A model generated the notes under the pieces. The model made no database searches. It was not told the DNA's origin and saw nothing but the letters and a program-made list of their open reading frames with translations. Positions 1 through 8,219 of a DNA stretch of 64,000 nucleotides are shown here, in pieces. How positions within the stretch are numbered: position 1 is the first letter of the stretch; every line of letters begins with the position of its first letter. Origin of the DNA: Methylomonas sp. AM2-LC (GTDB lineage: Bacteria; Pseudomonadota; Gammaproteobacteria; Methylococcales; Methylomonadaceae); the NCBI RefSeq assembly GCF_039904985.1, contig NZ_CP157005.1, forward strand, positions 2,666,001 to 2,730,000, written 5' to 3'. Made by a program: the position numbers and the translations under genes.

Positions 1-420
1 CCTGATGTGGTTGAGGAATTAATCCAAGAAACATTACTGGTGATCTGGGATAAACCACATAGTTTTAATCACACCAGTAAAATATCAACCTGGGTGTTCG
101 GCATTGCCTATAACAAGTCGCTAAAAATGATGTCTATCAGTAAGCAGCGCAGTTTTGATATTGATATTGACGAACTGAACGATAGTTTGGGTGATCCGCT
201 CGCCAATCCTGCCCACTATCTGGAAAACGCAGACTGGTTAAGCAGCGCAATGACAACTTTATCCGCAGAACAGCGTGCAGTCATTGAATTAACTTTTTAT
301 CATGGCTTTGCCTATCAGGAAATTGCCAAAATATTGAACTGCCCGGAAAACACGGTTAAGACCCGAATGTTTCATGCGCGAAAAAAACTGCAATTATTTG
401 TAGATACAGAAGAGAATTAA
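1..420 (+). CDS. ECF-type RNA polymerase sigma factor, 5' end cut by window edge
   Basis: The reading frame is open from base 1, so the true start lies outside the window and only about 139 residues are visible. The N-terminal part carries the sigma region 2 signature (VVEELIQETLLVIW, then STWVFGIAYNKSLK), and the C-terminal part carries region 4 with its helix-turn-helix (LSAEQRAVIELTF, YQEIAKILNCPENTVKTRM). This is a group 4 (ECF) sigma factor directing RNA polymerase to a small regulon. It ends 4 bases before a zinc-finger anti-sigma gene, the usual partner, so its activity is probably held at the membrane by that protein. The regulon is unknown. Family assignment is secure. Confidence 0.9.
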   Translation, partial: PDVVEELIQETLLVIWDKPHSFNHTSKISTWVFGIAYNKSLKMMSISKQRSFDIDIDELNDSLGDPLANPAHYLENADWLSSAMTTLSAEQRAVIELTFYHGFAYQEIAKILNCPENTVKTRMFHARKKLQLFVDTEEN

Positions 421-424
421 TACC

Positions 425-1126
425 ATGCATCCACTCGATTCCCAGTCAGCAGCACAACACCAGCACATTAAACTGCTATTGCCCTGGTATATTAATCAAA
501 GCTTAGACTTGCAGGAACAACAGCAAGTGGAGATGCATTTGCAACAGTGTTTGTTATGCAGTTGTGAGTTGGCAGAATTGCAAAGTCTTGCCTTTTTAAT
601 CAAAAAATCTGCTGAAAATCAATTAACACCGACAGCTTCATTTGCTGATTTACAGGCTAAAATACAGAATAGAAAACATGCTCAGCAAGCGGCTTATCAA
701 ACCAATGCGGTTAAACGGGGTAAGTTGATGCGCTGGGCTACAGGTTTTTTAAATCCTACTCTGCGTAGGTCAGGTAATGCGCACTATTGGGCTGTTGCAG
801 CGTCCATCGTTGTGGCTTTGCTACCGGCTATCTATTTTGCATGGCAATTGCCAGCCATCAATACTTTCCACACACTGGCCAGTAATGAAGCTGTTTTGGC
901 TACACCCAACCGCTTACATGTTGTGTTTACCCAGTCTATCAGTGATACAGATATTGATGCCTTGCTGTTGCCTATTCATGCGCATCGACTAGATGGTCCT
1001 AATAGTGTTGGCATGTACACGCTATTAGTTGATAATAAAGATGACAGTCAAACACTGGATAAAGCCGTGAGCTATTTGCGTAATCAATCGATAGTCATGC
1101 TGGCTGAGCCAACTTCACAGCCCTAA
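425..1126 (+). CDS. Membrane anti-sigma factor with HxxxCxxC zinc finger
   Basis: The 233-residue protein has the zf-HC2 motif of anti-sigma factors near its N-terminus (H38, C42, C45 in EMHLQQCLLC), then a charged linker and one transmembrane segment at about residues 121-140 (YWAVAASIVVALLPAIYFAW), leaving roughly 90 residues outside the cytoplasm. By family logic the N-terminal zinc domain binds the sigma factor encoded 4 bases upstream, and the outer domain senses a signal or is cut. The outer domain has no feature I recognise. It is followed after 6 bases by a subtilase gene, which suggests a three-gene operon in which the protease may process the sensor or be a target; that link is inference. 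Confidence 0.8.
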   Translation: MHPLDSQSAAQHQHIKLLLPWYINQSLDLQEQQQVEMHLQQCLLCSCELAELQSLAFLIKKSAENQLTPTASFADLQAKIQNRKHAQQAAYQTNAVKRGKLMRWATGFLNPTLRRSGNAHYWAVAASIVVALLPAIYFAWQLPAINTFHTLASNEAVLATPNRLHVVFTQSISDTDIDALLLPIHAHRLDGPNSVGMYTLLVDNKDDSQTLDKAVSYLRNQSIVMLAEPTSQP

Positions 1127-1132
1127 ACAGAT

Positions 1133-2371
1133 ATGAAAAAAATGCAGATAATACTATGGGTGTTTATGCTATCGGTGTTGGTGGCGTGTGCTGAAAATAG
1201 TGTTATTTACCCACTCGATCCCCAGACTAGTGTAGAAAACCGTCGGCTACTGGTTACTTTTTCTGATCAAAGTATTAACCGAACTATCAATGGCAATGCG
1301 CAAGATAATTATAAATCTCCAGCGCAATATCTTAATTCCAGCTGGAGCCATCGGCAGGCATCAGCGCTGGCGGAACGTCATCATTTAAAACTTATTACGC
1401 AATGGCCGATGACAGAATTGGGCCTGAGCTGTGTGGTTTATGAAGTGGCCGATCAAGAACAGTTGCAAAGTGCAATCAATAATTTGCAACACGATACACA
1501 GGTTGTTTCTGTGCAACGTATGAACAGCTTTAAAGTATTAGCAGAACAGCCACTATCCATTAACAACAACGATCCTTATCTGACTTTACAAGCGGGTTAT
1601 CGCGCCATGGGCATTGCCGATTTGCATGCAATAGCCACGGGTCGTGGCGTACGCATTGCCTTAATAGACAGTGGTGTTGATATCGATCATCCTGATCTGC
1701 AAGGGCAAATTAAAGTTGCGCAAAATCTGGCACCCGAAACTAGCGATCACGATATGGCCGATGTGCATGGCACAGCGGTGGCAGGTATTTTATCTGCACG
1801 ACCCGATAACGGTATTGGTATTGCCGGTATAGCGCCAGAGGCCGAAGTGTATGCGTTGCGCGCCTGTTGGCCTGATCGCCCTGGCTCGTTGGCAGCAAGT
1901 TGCAATAGTTTTACCCTGGCACTGGCCTTAAACCAGGCTATACGGCTAGATAGCCGTATTATTAACATGAGCCTGACTGGTCCAGATGATCCCTTGTTAA
2001 GGCAATTGCTGGAAAAAGCACTTTTTAAAGGCATTGTGGTTATTGCTGCAATTCCAGCAAAGGAGCAAGCCGGTGGTTTTCCGGCCAATATGCCCGGCGT
2101 AATCGCAGTAGGGAAGGGGGATGAAATAAGCAGTGCCAAGATAATTGCACCGGGTCAGGACGTGTTAACCACTGTTCCACACCAAGCCTATGATTTTATG
2201 ACAGGCAGTTCTTTTGCTACCCCGCATGTAGCCGGTATTACGGCGTTATTATTACAGTTGCATCCTGATTGGCAATTGGCGGATATTAAACCCTTGTTGT
2301 CAGCGGGTATAAATCGTATTAGTCAGCAGTTGCTAAGCACTACATCTACTACAATTGCCAAACATGATTAG
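1133..2371 (+). CDS. Subtilisin-like (S8) serine peptidase lipoprotein
   Basis: A 412-residue protein. The N-terminus is a lipoprotein signal with lipobox L-V-A-C at residues 16-19, so the protein is probably anchored in the outer membrane or periplasm. The S8 catalytic triad is visible: D179 (IALIDSGVD), H212 (DVHGTAVAG) and S360 (MTGSSFATPHVAG). Residues 35-135 form a likely inhibitor-type prodomain. The segment that normally supplies the oxyanion-hole asparagine (A-A-G-N) reads IAAIPAKE, so that residue seems absent. It is the last gene of the sigma/anti-sigma operon. It may be a low-activity or specialised protease; family membership is clear, substrate unknown. Confidence 0.85.
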   Translation: MKKMQIILWVFMLSVLVACAENSVIYPLDPQTSVENRRLLVTFSDQSINRTINGNAQDNYKSPAQYLNSSWSHRQASALAERHHLKLITQWPMTELGLSCVVYEVADQEQLQSAINNLQHDTQVVSVQRMNSFKVLAEQPLSINNNDPYLTLQAGYRAMGIADLHAIATGRGVRIALIDSGVDIDHPDLQGQIKVAQNLAPETSDHDMADVHGTAVAGILSARPDNGIGIAGIAPEAEVYALRACWPDRPGSLAASCNSFTLALALNQAIRLDSRIINMSLTGPDDPLLRQLLEKALFKGIVVIAAIPAKEQAGGFPANMPGVIAVGKGDEISSAKIIAPGQDVLTTVPHQAYDFMTGSSFATPHVAGITALLLQLHPDWQLADIKPLLSAGINRISQQLLSTTSTTIAKHD

Positions 2372-2414
2372 CTATTTTAAATTCTATATTGCACAAGCTA
2401 AATATTAATAGAGC

Positions 2415-2876
2415 CTATTTACCTGTCGAACGCAATTTTAACAGAGCACGAATCACCAAGAATACAGCGCCGAGAAATCCCACTGTGGTCATAGAAAAGC
2501 TAAGTATGGCTTGTATTGGAAAATGGGGTTCCACGGGAATAGCAACAATGGGTTTTGCTTTAAGTCCTCTAATCAAGAAAGAGAGAGGATTGAAAAAGGC
2601 GCCGAAACAGCAGGCGGCTACCAGCCATAGCGGTGGCTCTATAGCATATTGTTGAAACAGCAGGAAAAAGATGAACAGAAATTGCGCCATCATCAGAAAA
2701 TCGATATGGGCGCGAATGATGTCAGCACGTTCCGTTAAATAGCTGGCAAAGGTGCCATCTGGGAAAAACAAAGTGATACCCAACACCCAGGCGATAATAA
2801 GGGCGATGAGTAAACACAGCCCGGCAAAGCTGAGCAATATCAGGTTAGGTGTGGGGATTTGAGTTACTGGCTTCAT
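2415..2876 (-). CDS. Four-helix inner-membrane protein of unknown function
   Basis: A 153-residue, strongly hydrophobic protein with four predicted membrane helices, at about residues 12-35, 62-77, 83-100 and 122-145. I do not recognise the family. It faces the sigma/subtilase operon (convergent, 43 bases apart) and is divergent from the AraC-type regulator at 3021, with about 145 bases between them that could hold both promoters. That arrangement makes control by the regulator possible, but nothing in the sequence proves it. An opposite-strand open frame across 2389-2655 is best read as a shadow of this gene. Confidence 0.65.
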   Translation of the reverse strand: MKPVTQIPTPNLILLSFAGLCLLIALIIAWVLGITLFFPDGTFASYLTERADIIRAHIDFLMMAQFLFIFFLLFQQYAIEPPLWLVAACCFGAFFNPLSFLIRGLKAKPIVAIPVEPHFPIQAILSFSMTTVGFLGAVFLVIRALLKLRSTGK

Positions 2877-3020
2877 AGCTATCCTCTGTTATTTTTTGGT
2901 TTTATGCTAGTTGATGTTATTTAGGCTGCTAAGCTTGCAAGCCTTAGTCTTGCCATTACTCTGCTGTTTCGGCTAGACTGCCCAAAACCTATCTGGCTTG
3001 TGACGAAAAGAGTGTAACCA

Positions 3021-3824
3021 ATGACGCAACCATCGCGCTTGTATGAACGTGCTACTGATAATGGCGAATTTAATGCGCTGTGGGATATTCGCGATGGCCG
3101 TACTCTTTTTACGGGGCCGTTGTATTACAACGCCAGTCACCAGCACGGCGCACCTGTGTTTTTGGCTGGACTCTATGGTAAATTTCGGTTGCGGCTGTAC
3201 GGTGGAGACTGGTTGTGGTGTCGCACGGCCATCATACCGGCAGGGGTGCCGCATGAACTGGATGTCGGCGGTGAACCGATTACTGTGCTATATATCGAAC
3301 CGACTGTGGCTACAGTTGATGTCTTTAAACCGCTGATTAACGATAGCCAAGCGCTGAATGGTGCGTTGGTGGGTAACGGTGGCGAAATACATTTTATGCG
3401 TGATTTGTATGAGGATCGAAACAAGCCAGACTGGACATCTGAAGCATTACATAATCTGCTGGAATATGCTAAACGACGCTCGCAAGTACAGGCTGTTGAT
3501 CCGCGTCTAACGCAGATAATTGATTATTTGTTCGAACACGGCGACGACTTAACTTCTGTAGAGATATTAGCGTCCCAGGTAGAATTATCGTCGTCACGCT
3601 TCCAGCATATGTTTAGCCAGCAAATTGGCGTGCCATTTCGACGTTACCGGGGGTGGAACCGCATGCGCCAAGCCATACGTGAAATCATCCGTGGTCACAA
3701 TTTTACCACTGCGGCACACGCTACTGGCTTTACCGATTCTGCACACTTCAGTCATGAATTTCGCAAGATATTCGGCGCACCGCCTACTATAACTCTACGC
3801 AAGTTGGCACGGTTGCAGGTTTAA
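3021..3824 (+). CDS. AraC-family transcriptional regulator with cupin-like sensor domain
   Basis: A 267-residue protein. The N-terminal ~140 residues resemble a cupin ligand-binding domain (HQHGAPVFLAGLYGKFRLR, then AIIPAGVPHELDV). The C-terminal ~100 residues are a double helix-turn-helix AraC domain: first HTH in LTSVEILASQVELSSSRFQHMF, second in FTTAAHATGFTDSAHFSHEFRKIFG. It probably binds a small molecule and activates or represses a nearby promoter. The closest candidate target is the divergent membrane-protein gene ending at 2876. Ligand and regulon cannot be told from sequence. Confidence 0.88.
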   Translation: MTQPSRLYERATDNGEFNALWDIRDGRTLFTGPLYYNASHQHGAPVFLAGLYGKFRLRLYGGDWLWCRTAIIPAGVPHELDVGGEPITVLYIEPTVATVDVFKPLINDSQALNGALVGNGGEIHFMRDLYEDRNKPDWTSEALHNLLEYAKRRSQVQAVDPRLTQIIDYLFEHGDDLTSVEILASQVELSSSRFQHMFSQQIGVPFRRYRGWNRMRQAIREIIRGHNFTTAAHATGFTDSAHFSHEFRKIFGAPPTITLRKLARLQV

Positions 3825-4165
3825 TTGAACGATAGGGGGGTGTATCATTTAAGTGTAAAATTCCAAATGAATTCTGAAATTTAAATTTTCTTACTCTGAT
3901 TGGACATTAACCGGCAAAGTTCGGCCATAAGCGGACGACCACGACTGGCTGCTTTGGGGCGATGAATTTGGCAGAATGAAGTTCGGCAAGCGCATTCAAT
4001 TCTTCAACTGACATATGCAACATGCAAGCCATTGATTTCATAGGGGCAGCGGCCTGTTCCAAAACTTACCCTTTGTGAGAAAACGATTTGTCCTTATTAG
4101 TCTTTAGAAAAGCCTTATCCTTTGATTTATGATGCATAACTCCACGCTCTAATTTTTCAAGGTAA
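3825..4165 (+). other. Intergenic region with a possible decayed minus-strand gene
   Basis: No intact gene is seen. On the minus strand, 4041-3907 reads as a short ORF (MKSMACMLHMSVEELNALAE...), and another frame of the same strand reads plausibly to a stop at 3881 (SRGRPLMAELCRLMSNQSKK). Two protein-like stretches in different frames look like a small gene broken by a frameshift, but no family is recognised. Confidence 0.3.
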
Positions 4166-5053
4166 ATGATGAAATTGCCAAATCTTACGATGTTATTTAT
4201 AGCCATGTTGCCGCTGTATGGTTGCGACGATCATAGTTCTGAAGCTAAGACCGAAGAAACAGCCGTAAAGGTTGAATATCTTGTACAGGATGAGGGGGAA
4301 GAAAATCTTACAAAAAAATGGAAGGAATGGTCTGAACAAGGGAATTCCGGAGCCTCATTAGAACTTGCTCGCAGTTATAAGTATGGCTTTGGCCTACCCA
4401 AGGATTCAGCCAAAGCCATGAAATGGTATCAAAAGGCCGCTGAACAAGGGAATGCCGAAGCACAATTGAGCCTCGGCATAATGTATGGCGAAGGCGACGA
4501 AGGCATACCCAAGGATTCGGCTAAAGCCTTTGAATGGTATCAGAAATCGGCTAATCAAGGGAATGCCAACGCACAATTAAACCTCGGTTATATGTATGGC
4601 AATGGCGAAGGCGTACCCAAGGATTCGGCTAAAGCCGTCGAGTGGTATCAAAAGGCCGCTGAACAAGGGGTTGCCAAAGCGCAATTTAACCTTGGCTTAA
4701 GGTATGGCAATGGCGAAGGCGTACCCAAGAATTCAGCTAAAGCCGTCGAGTGGTATCAAAAGGCCGCTGAACAAGGGGTTGCTGAAGCTCAATTATACCT
4801 TGGCATAAGGTATTACAAAGGCGAAGGAATAAGTAAAAACAATGTGTATGCTTATTCTTGGGCTAATCTAGCGGCTGCTCAAAATGTTGAACATGCGCAA
4901 GACGTGCGTAATGATATTGAAGAAAAACTAACTAATGCTGAGATAACTGAAGGGCAGAGACTCTCCTCTAACTGGAAGAAAGGCAACCCACTTGTAGTAA
5001 ATGACAGCAGTTCATCCGCTACAGGCCGACCGGAAGGAATCCTTCGTAAATGA
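4166..5053 (+). CDS. Sel1-repeat (TPR-like) lipoprotein
   Basis: A 295-residue protein. The N-terminus has a lipoprotein signal ending L-Y-G-C (C20). From about residue 65 there are five Sel1 repeats of ~36 residues with the pattern A-x-A-Q-x-x-L-G-x-x-Y-G-x-G-x-G-(V/I)-P-K-D-S-A-K-A-x-x-W-Y-Q-K-A-A-E-Q-G. The repeats are almost identical at the DNA level (see the repeat entry at 4595). Sel1 proteins are solenoid scaffolds for protein-protein contacts; the partner here is unknown. Two adjacent ATGs (4166 and 4169) could start translation. No operon partner is obvious; the next gene starts 32 bases downstream and may be cotranscribed. Confidence 0.85.
   Translation: MMKLPNLTMLFIAMLPLYGCDDHSSEAKTEETAVKVEYLVQDEGEENLTKKWKEWSEQGNSGASLELARSYKYGFGLPKDSAKAMKWYQKAAEQGNAEAQLSLGIMYGEGDEGIPKDSAKAFEWYQKSANQGNANAQLNLGYMYGNGEGVPKDSAKAVEWYQKAAEQGVAKAQFNLGLRYGNGEGVPKNSAKAVEWYQKAAEQGVAEAQLYLGIRYYKGEGISKNNVYAYSWANLAAAQNVEHAQDVRNDIEEKLTNAEITEGQRLSSNWKKGNPLVVNDSSSSATGRPEGILRK
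4595..4786 (+). repeat. Near-identical 108-bp tandem repeat units within the Sel1 gene
   Basis: The unit starting at 4595 (TATGGCAATGGCGAAGGCGT...) recurs at 4703, exactly 108 bases later, with only a few differences over about 84 bases. Earlier units at about 4380-4590 are more diverged. Such units can expand or contract in whole 36-residue steps without breaking the frame. Confidence 0.8.
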
Positions 5054-5085
5054 GTAAAGTCACTCAACCTTTTGAATAATCAAAT

Positions 5086-5412
5086 ATGAAAACAAACTTT
5101 TGGCTTAGTAATAGCGAGGCAGTTGAAGAAGGAAAATTACGGGGTGCTACCGATTACAGTGAATTTTTTTATTTCTTCTGTCCAAAATGTGAAGGTGACA
5201 AGATTTTACGATTGTTAGATTATAGACTTACTGAGAATTCAGAAAAAAATCGCTATGATGGTGAAAAAATCGGTCAACAAAATATAAAATCAAAATGCGC
5301 CAAAGGTTTTACCCTACAATTTCAGTGCTATTGTGAAAATTGCGGTCATGCCGACACTTTCAAAATATCAAATCTTGGTTGGCAGGGTGGCAACCATTCG
5401 GATAGCCTATAA
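5086..5412 (+). CDS. Small protein with two CxxC knuckles (zinc-ribbon-like), unknown function
   Basis: A 108-residue protein. It has C-P-K-C at about residues 29-32 and C-E-N-C at about 86-89 (YCENCGHADTF), spaced like the two halves of a zinc ribbon with a ~50-residue insert. The region is clearly more AT-rich than the conserved genes around it, and no homologous family comes to mind. With the next orphan ORF it looks like recently acquired DNA. It may bind zinc; nucleic acid or protein binding cannot be told. Confidence 0.55.
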   Translation: MKTNFWLSNSEAVEEGKLRGATDYSEFFYFFCPKCEGDKILRLLDYRLTENSEKNRYDGEKIGQQNIKSKCAKGFTLQFQCYCENCGHADTFKISNLGWQGGNHSDSL

Positions 5413-5479
5413 ACATGGGGTTATAAGCCCGAAATTTAAACTAAAATATAGATTTTTTAACGAACTAATTTAGATAATT

Positions 5480-5782
5480 ATGCAAATATCATTCGTTGGA
5501 CTGGCAAGAGAACATTATACTCATAGTTATGACTGCAATAATATGTCTTGGGGATCTGGAGTTAATGCCAATGGTATAGTTAATAACCTTAAATTGAATG
5601 GAGACTATAAAATTAAATTCAAATTTGATGAGAATGATTTTAAATGCTGGTCAAAAGAAATAGTAAAATCTAATCCTGAATTTGCTCTTAGGATTGCTGG
5701 AGAAATGCAAACAGAAGCAATAATTAATATCGCTAAAACTAAATCTAAGCCATCATTTAATTTTGCGAACCCGAAGCGGTAG
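5480..5782 (+). CDS. Hypothetical protein, 100 residues
   Basis: The ORF begins MQISFVGLAREHYTHSYDC and has no signal peptide, membrane segment or recognised motif. It is AT-rich like the ORF before it, from which it is separated by 67 bases, and probably arrived with it. A real gene is likely but not certain, since no clear Shine-Dalgarno sequence precedes the ATG (the bases upstream are AATTTAGATAATT). Confidence 0.45.
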   Translation: MQISFVGLAREHYTHSYDCNNMSWGSGVNANGIVNNLKLNGDYKIKFKFDENDFKCWSKEIVKSNPEFALRIAGEMQTEAIINIAKTKSKPSFNFANPKR

Positions 5783-6299
5783 ATATAACGGGCGTTGTTT
5801 AGCTTTTTTATCTTCGTACCTCTCTAACTAAAAATGATGGTTTTTCAATATGTAACTAACGAATTTATTTACAAACATTAGATAAAACAGCACGGACTGT
5901 CTCATGTTTAACAGGCTGTCCTATGGCTTTAATTCCATTGATTCTTTCAGGAAAATTTAACATAACGCCACTTATCCGAACGCGGTGTTTGAGCGCAATT
6001 TAGAAATGGCCGGCATGGGTTCACATTTGACTGACCGGTAACGGGAAGCTTAAATCAATGGCTCAATGACAGGTTTGGGTCGAACCTTGTCTTTCGTTGT
6101 ACGATTAGATTGCAGCTGGTTTTCTAAATTGTCATATTTAATTTTAACTTTTACAATTTAAGTATACCTATGTGTGGTTCTGTTGAGATACTTTTCTGTT
6201 TCAATAGGATTTTTTAATTGGATACTGAGTAGTATTCTACAAGCGCCTAAATCCTATTGAATAGAATAAACACCCAGTAAGTATTGCATCAAGCCTCCC
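5783..6299. other. AT-rich non-coding gap
   Basis: I see no gene in these 517 bases. The only structured element is the nested inverted repeat at 6201-6260, close to the 3' end of the exonuclease gene. The rest shows no codon pattern in any frame. Confidence 0.6.
6201..6260. repeat. Nested inverted repeat
   Basis: TCAATAGGATTT (6201-6212) is perfectly complementary to AAATCCTATTGA (6249-6260). Inside lies a second small hairpin, ATACT-GAGT-AGTAT (6222-6235). The element sits 40 bases beyond the stop of the minus-strand exonuclease gene, so it could act as its 3' processing or termination signal, or be a small mobile repeat. Confidence 0.5.
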
Positions 6300-7757
6300 T
6301 TAATCTGCCTGTAAATAACCCGCGTGCAAAGACTTTAATTGTTCAGCATAAGCAATAAGTTGTAACAAAATTGGCTGCTCTGTGCCGTGTTCGCTTTGTA
6401 AATGCTGTATTTTTTGGTAAAAAGTGGCAAACGAAAGTGTTTTATTCGAGTCGGTTTGTTGGAGTCGGGCAGCGCAAAATTGATGCCACTGTTGTAATTC
6501 GCTGTTATTCAGAGTCTCTGTATAGTTGCGCGCCCGATAACGAAACAGCATTTCGGCTAATCTGTCATCGTCAAAATGGGAGGGTAATTGACCCAATTGC
6601 GCAGGATCCGTGTTTTGGATTTTCACTAACTGTGCCTTGTCCTTACCGCCCAAAAAACCACCGCTATAAATCATTAAGTCGGGGTCTGAATTTGGATTGC
6701 CCGCATATTCTTGTTGGTATACGTCACTTAATTTCTGGAACAATGCACCCGCTGCTTGTATGCGTTGTACATAGCTTGCACTTTGCTCAAGGTTAAGTTG
6801 CAGACGTTCTGCGTCTGCGGGTTTAATAACCGACAAAGGTGCCAGTACCGGACATTTATTAATATGTATGGTTTTTAACGGTATCCTTTCTACGCCAGCG
6901 GGTAAATCTTCAGTCGCCACAAACAAGCGTTGTTTAATTTCATCGGCGGATAGTGTCAACAAAGGTTCTGGATCAACGGCTAAATCATACACCACCACTT
7001 CGTTGTTATGGGTTGGGTGTTGGCAAAGCGGTAATACAATGGCCAGACAATTTTTACGCGCCGGAAAACGACCGGAAATATGGACTAACGGCTTATAACT
7101 GCCGACTTGCAATAGCTTTTGTGCGGCGGCTTTGTTACGATTTTCAAATAAAAAACTAAACAGTCTAGGTTGTTTTTCGTTAATTAATTTTGCTAGGGCT
7201 ATCGTTGCATAAACATCGACTAAGGCATCATGCGCCCCTTTATGGCTAATGCCGTTGGCCTTGGTTAGTTCCTCTAGTCTGAAACTGGTGATACCTTCGG
7301 CATTCACTGGCCAGTTAATGCCCTCTGGTCTTAAGGCACGCGCGGCTCTGGCTATATCTATCATATCCCAGCGTGAGTTATGATTTTGCCATTCCCGTGC
7401 ATAAGGATCATAAAAATTTCGATACAGTAGATTGCGAGTCACTTCATCATCAAAGCGCAGCGTGTTATAGCCTAAACTACAGGTGCCAGGTTCCGCCAGT
7501 TGTTGGTGTATGGTGCGGGTAAACTCGGCTTCGCAAACACCATTTTCATTGGCAATTTGTGGGGTAATGCCCGTAATTAGGCATGCTTCGGGCTGGGGTA
7601 GGTAATCGGCTGCCACTTGGCAATACAGCATGACGGGTGCTTCTATGGGGTTAAAATCCAGATCGGTGCGGATGCCGGCAAACTGGCAGACTCGGTCACG
7701 TTGCGGGTCGGTACCAAATGTTTCGTAGTCGTGCCAGAAAAAACTTGTGGTTGTCAT
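6300..7757 (-). CDS. sbcB: Exodeoxyribonuclease I (3'-5' single-strand DNA exonuclease)
   Basis: A 485-residue protein, close to the E. coli length of about 475. It is a DEDDh exonuclease: motif I D10-x-E12 (FFWHDYETFG), motif II around LGYNTLRFDDEVTRN, and motif III HKGAHDALVDVYAT with the catalytic His and Asp. The rest matches the SH3-like and helical C-terminal domains of exonuclease I. It digests single-stranded DNA 3' to 5' in recombination and mismatch repair and interacts with SSB, whose gene (35164-35637) is also in this window but distant. It stands alone on the minus strand. Confidence 0.95.
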   Translation of the reverse strand: MTTTSFFWHDYETFGTDPQRDRVCQFAGIRTDLDFNPIEAPVMLYCQVAADYLPQPEACLITGITPQIANENGVCEAEFTRTIHQQLAEPGTCSLGYNTLRFDDEVTRNLLYRNFYDPYAREWQNHNSRWDMIDIARAARALRPEGINWPVNAEGITSFRLEELTKANGISHKGAHDALVDVYATIALAKLINEKQPRLFSFLFENRNKAAAQKLLQVGSYKPLVHISGRFPARKNCLAIVLPLCQHPTHNNEVVVYDLAVDPEPLLTLSADEIKQRLFVATEDLPAGVERIPLKTIHINKCPVLAPLSVIKPADAERLQLNLEQSASYVQRIQAAGALFQKLSDVYQQEYAGNPNSDPDLMIYSGGFLGGKDKAQLVKIQNTDPAQLGQLPSHFDDDRLAEMLFRYRARNYTETLNNSELQQWHQFCAARLQQTDSNKTLSFATFYQKIQHLQSEHGTEQPILLQLIAYAEQLKSLHAGYLQAD

Positions 7758-7889
7758 TGATGGTTGTTAATTGATCAGAAAGAGTATTTGGCTATAAAAT
7801 AATGGCCTAGGCCTATTTCAAGCTACAATTTAATTTTACGCTGTGAAAAAGTTCTGGCAACTCTAATTTTATTTACTGACTAACGAATA

Positions 7890-8180
7890 ATGAATCACGA
7901 AACAGTTGCAAGTCGAGTGGAAAGTGTCTCTATGGCCTCGGGCATTATTGCCGGAATTTCTGCATTTGGGGCTACTGTCTATACGCCCACCGGACTCAGT
8001 GCTGTGGGTGTTTGGTTAGGTATTGACGATGAGCCTATGATAGTTATCTTGGCACCCTGGTTAGGGGATATTGCCACCGCTGCGGGTGTGTTATCGGGCT
8101 GTACTTATTTTTATTCGCAATGGAAAAAACGCCAAAGTAAACGAAATGTCAGCATGGCTGAAAGCAGTGAAAGCGACTAA
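7890..8180 (+). CDS. Small two-helix membrane protein, holin-like in shape
   Basis: A 96-residue protein with two hydrophobic stretches (about residues 15-40 and 50-75) and a basic C-terminal tail (YSQWKKRQSKRN). The two-helix layout with a charged tail resembles phage holins, but no endolysin or other phage gene lies nearby, so that label is only a shape comparison. It is flanked by an exonuclease gene read away from it and by gspB, which converges on it. Downstream is a run of nine G (8189-8197). Confidence 0.5.
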   Translation: MNHETVASRVESVSMASGIIAGISAFGATVYTPTGLSAVGVWLGIDDEPMIVILAPWLGDIATAAGVLSGCTYFYSQWKKRQSKRNVSMAESSESD

Positions 8181-8219
8181 GTAGAGTAGGGGGGGGGCTA
8201 GCCTACAAATACGCTTTTA

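Noticed and set aside
5413..5830. Integron cassette array around the two AT-rich orphan genes
   Set aside because: The TAACGGGCGTT sequence after the second gene recalled an attC core, but the paired R and L boxes are missing and no integrase is present.
7890..8180. Prophage remnant with holin
   Set aside because: Only the two-helix shape suggests a holin; there are no other phage genes within several kilobases.
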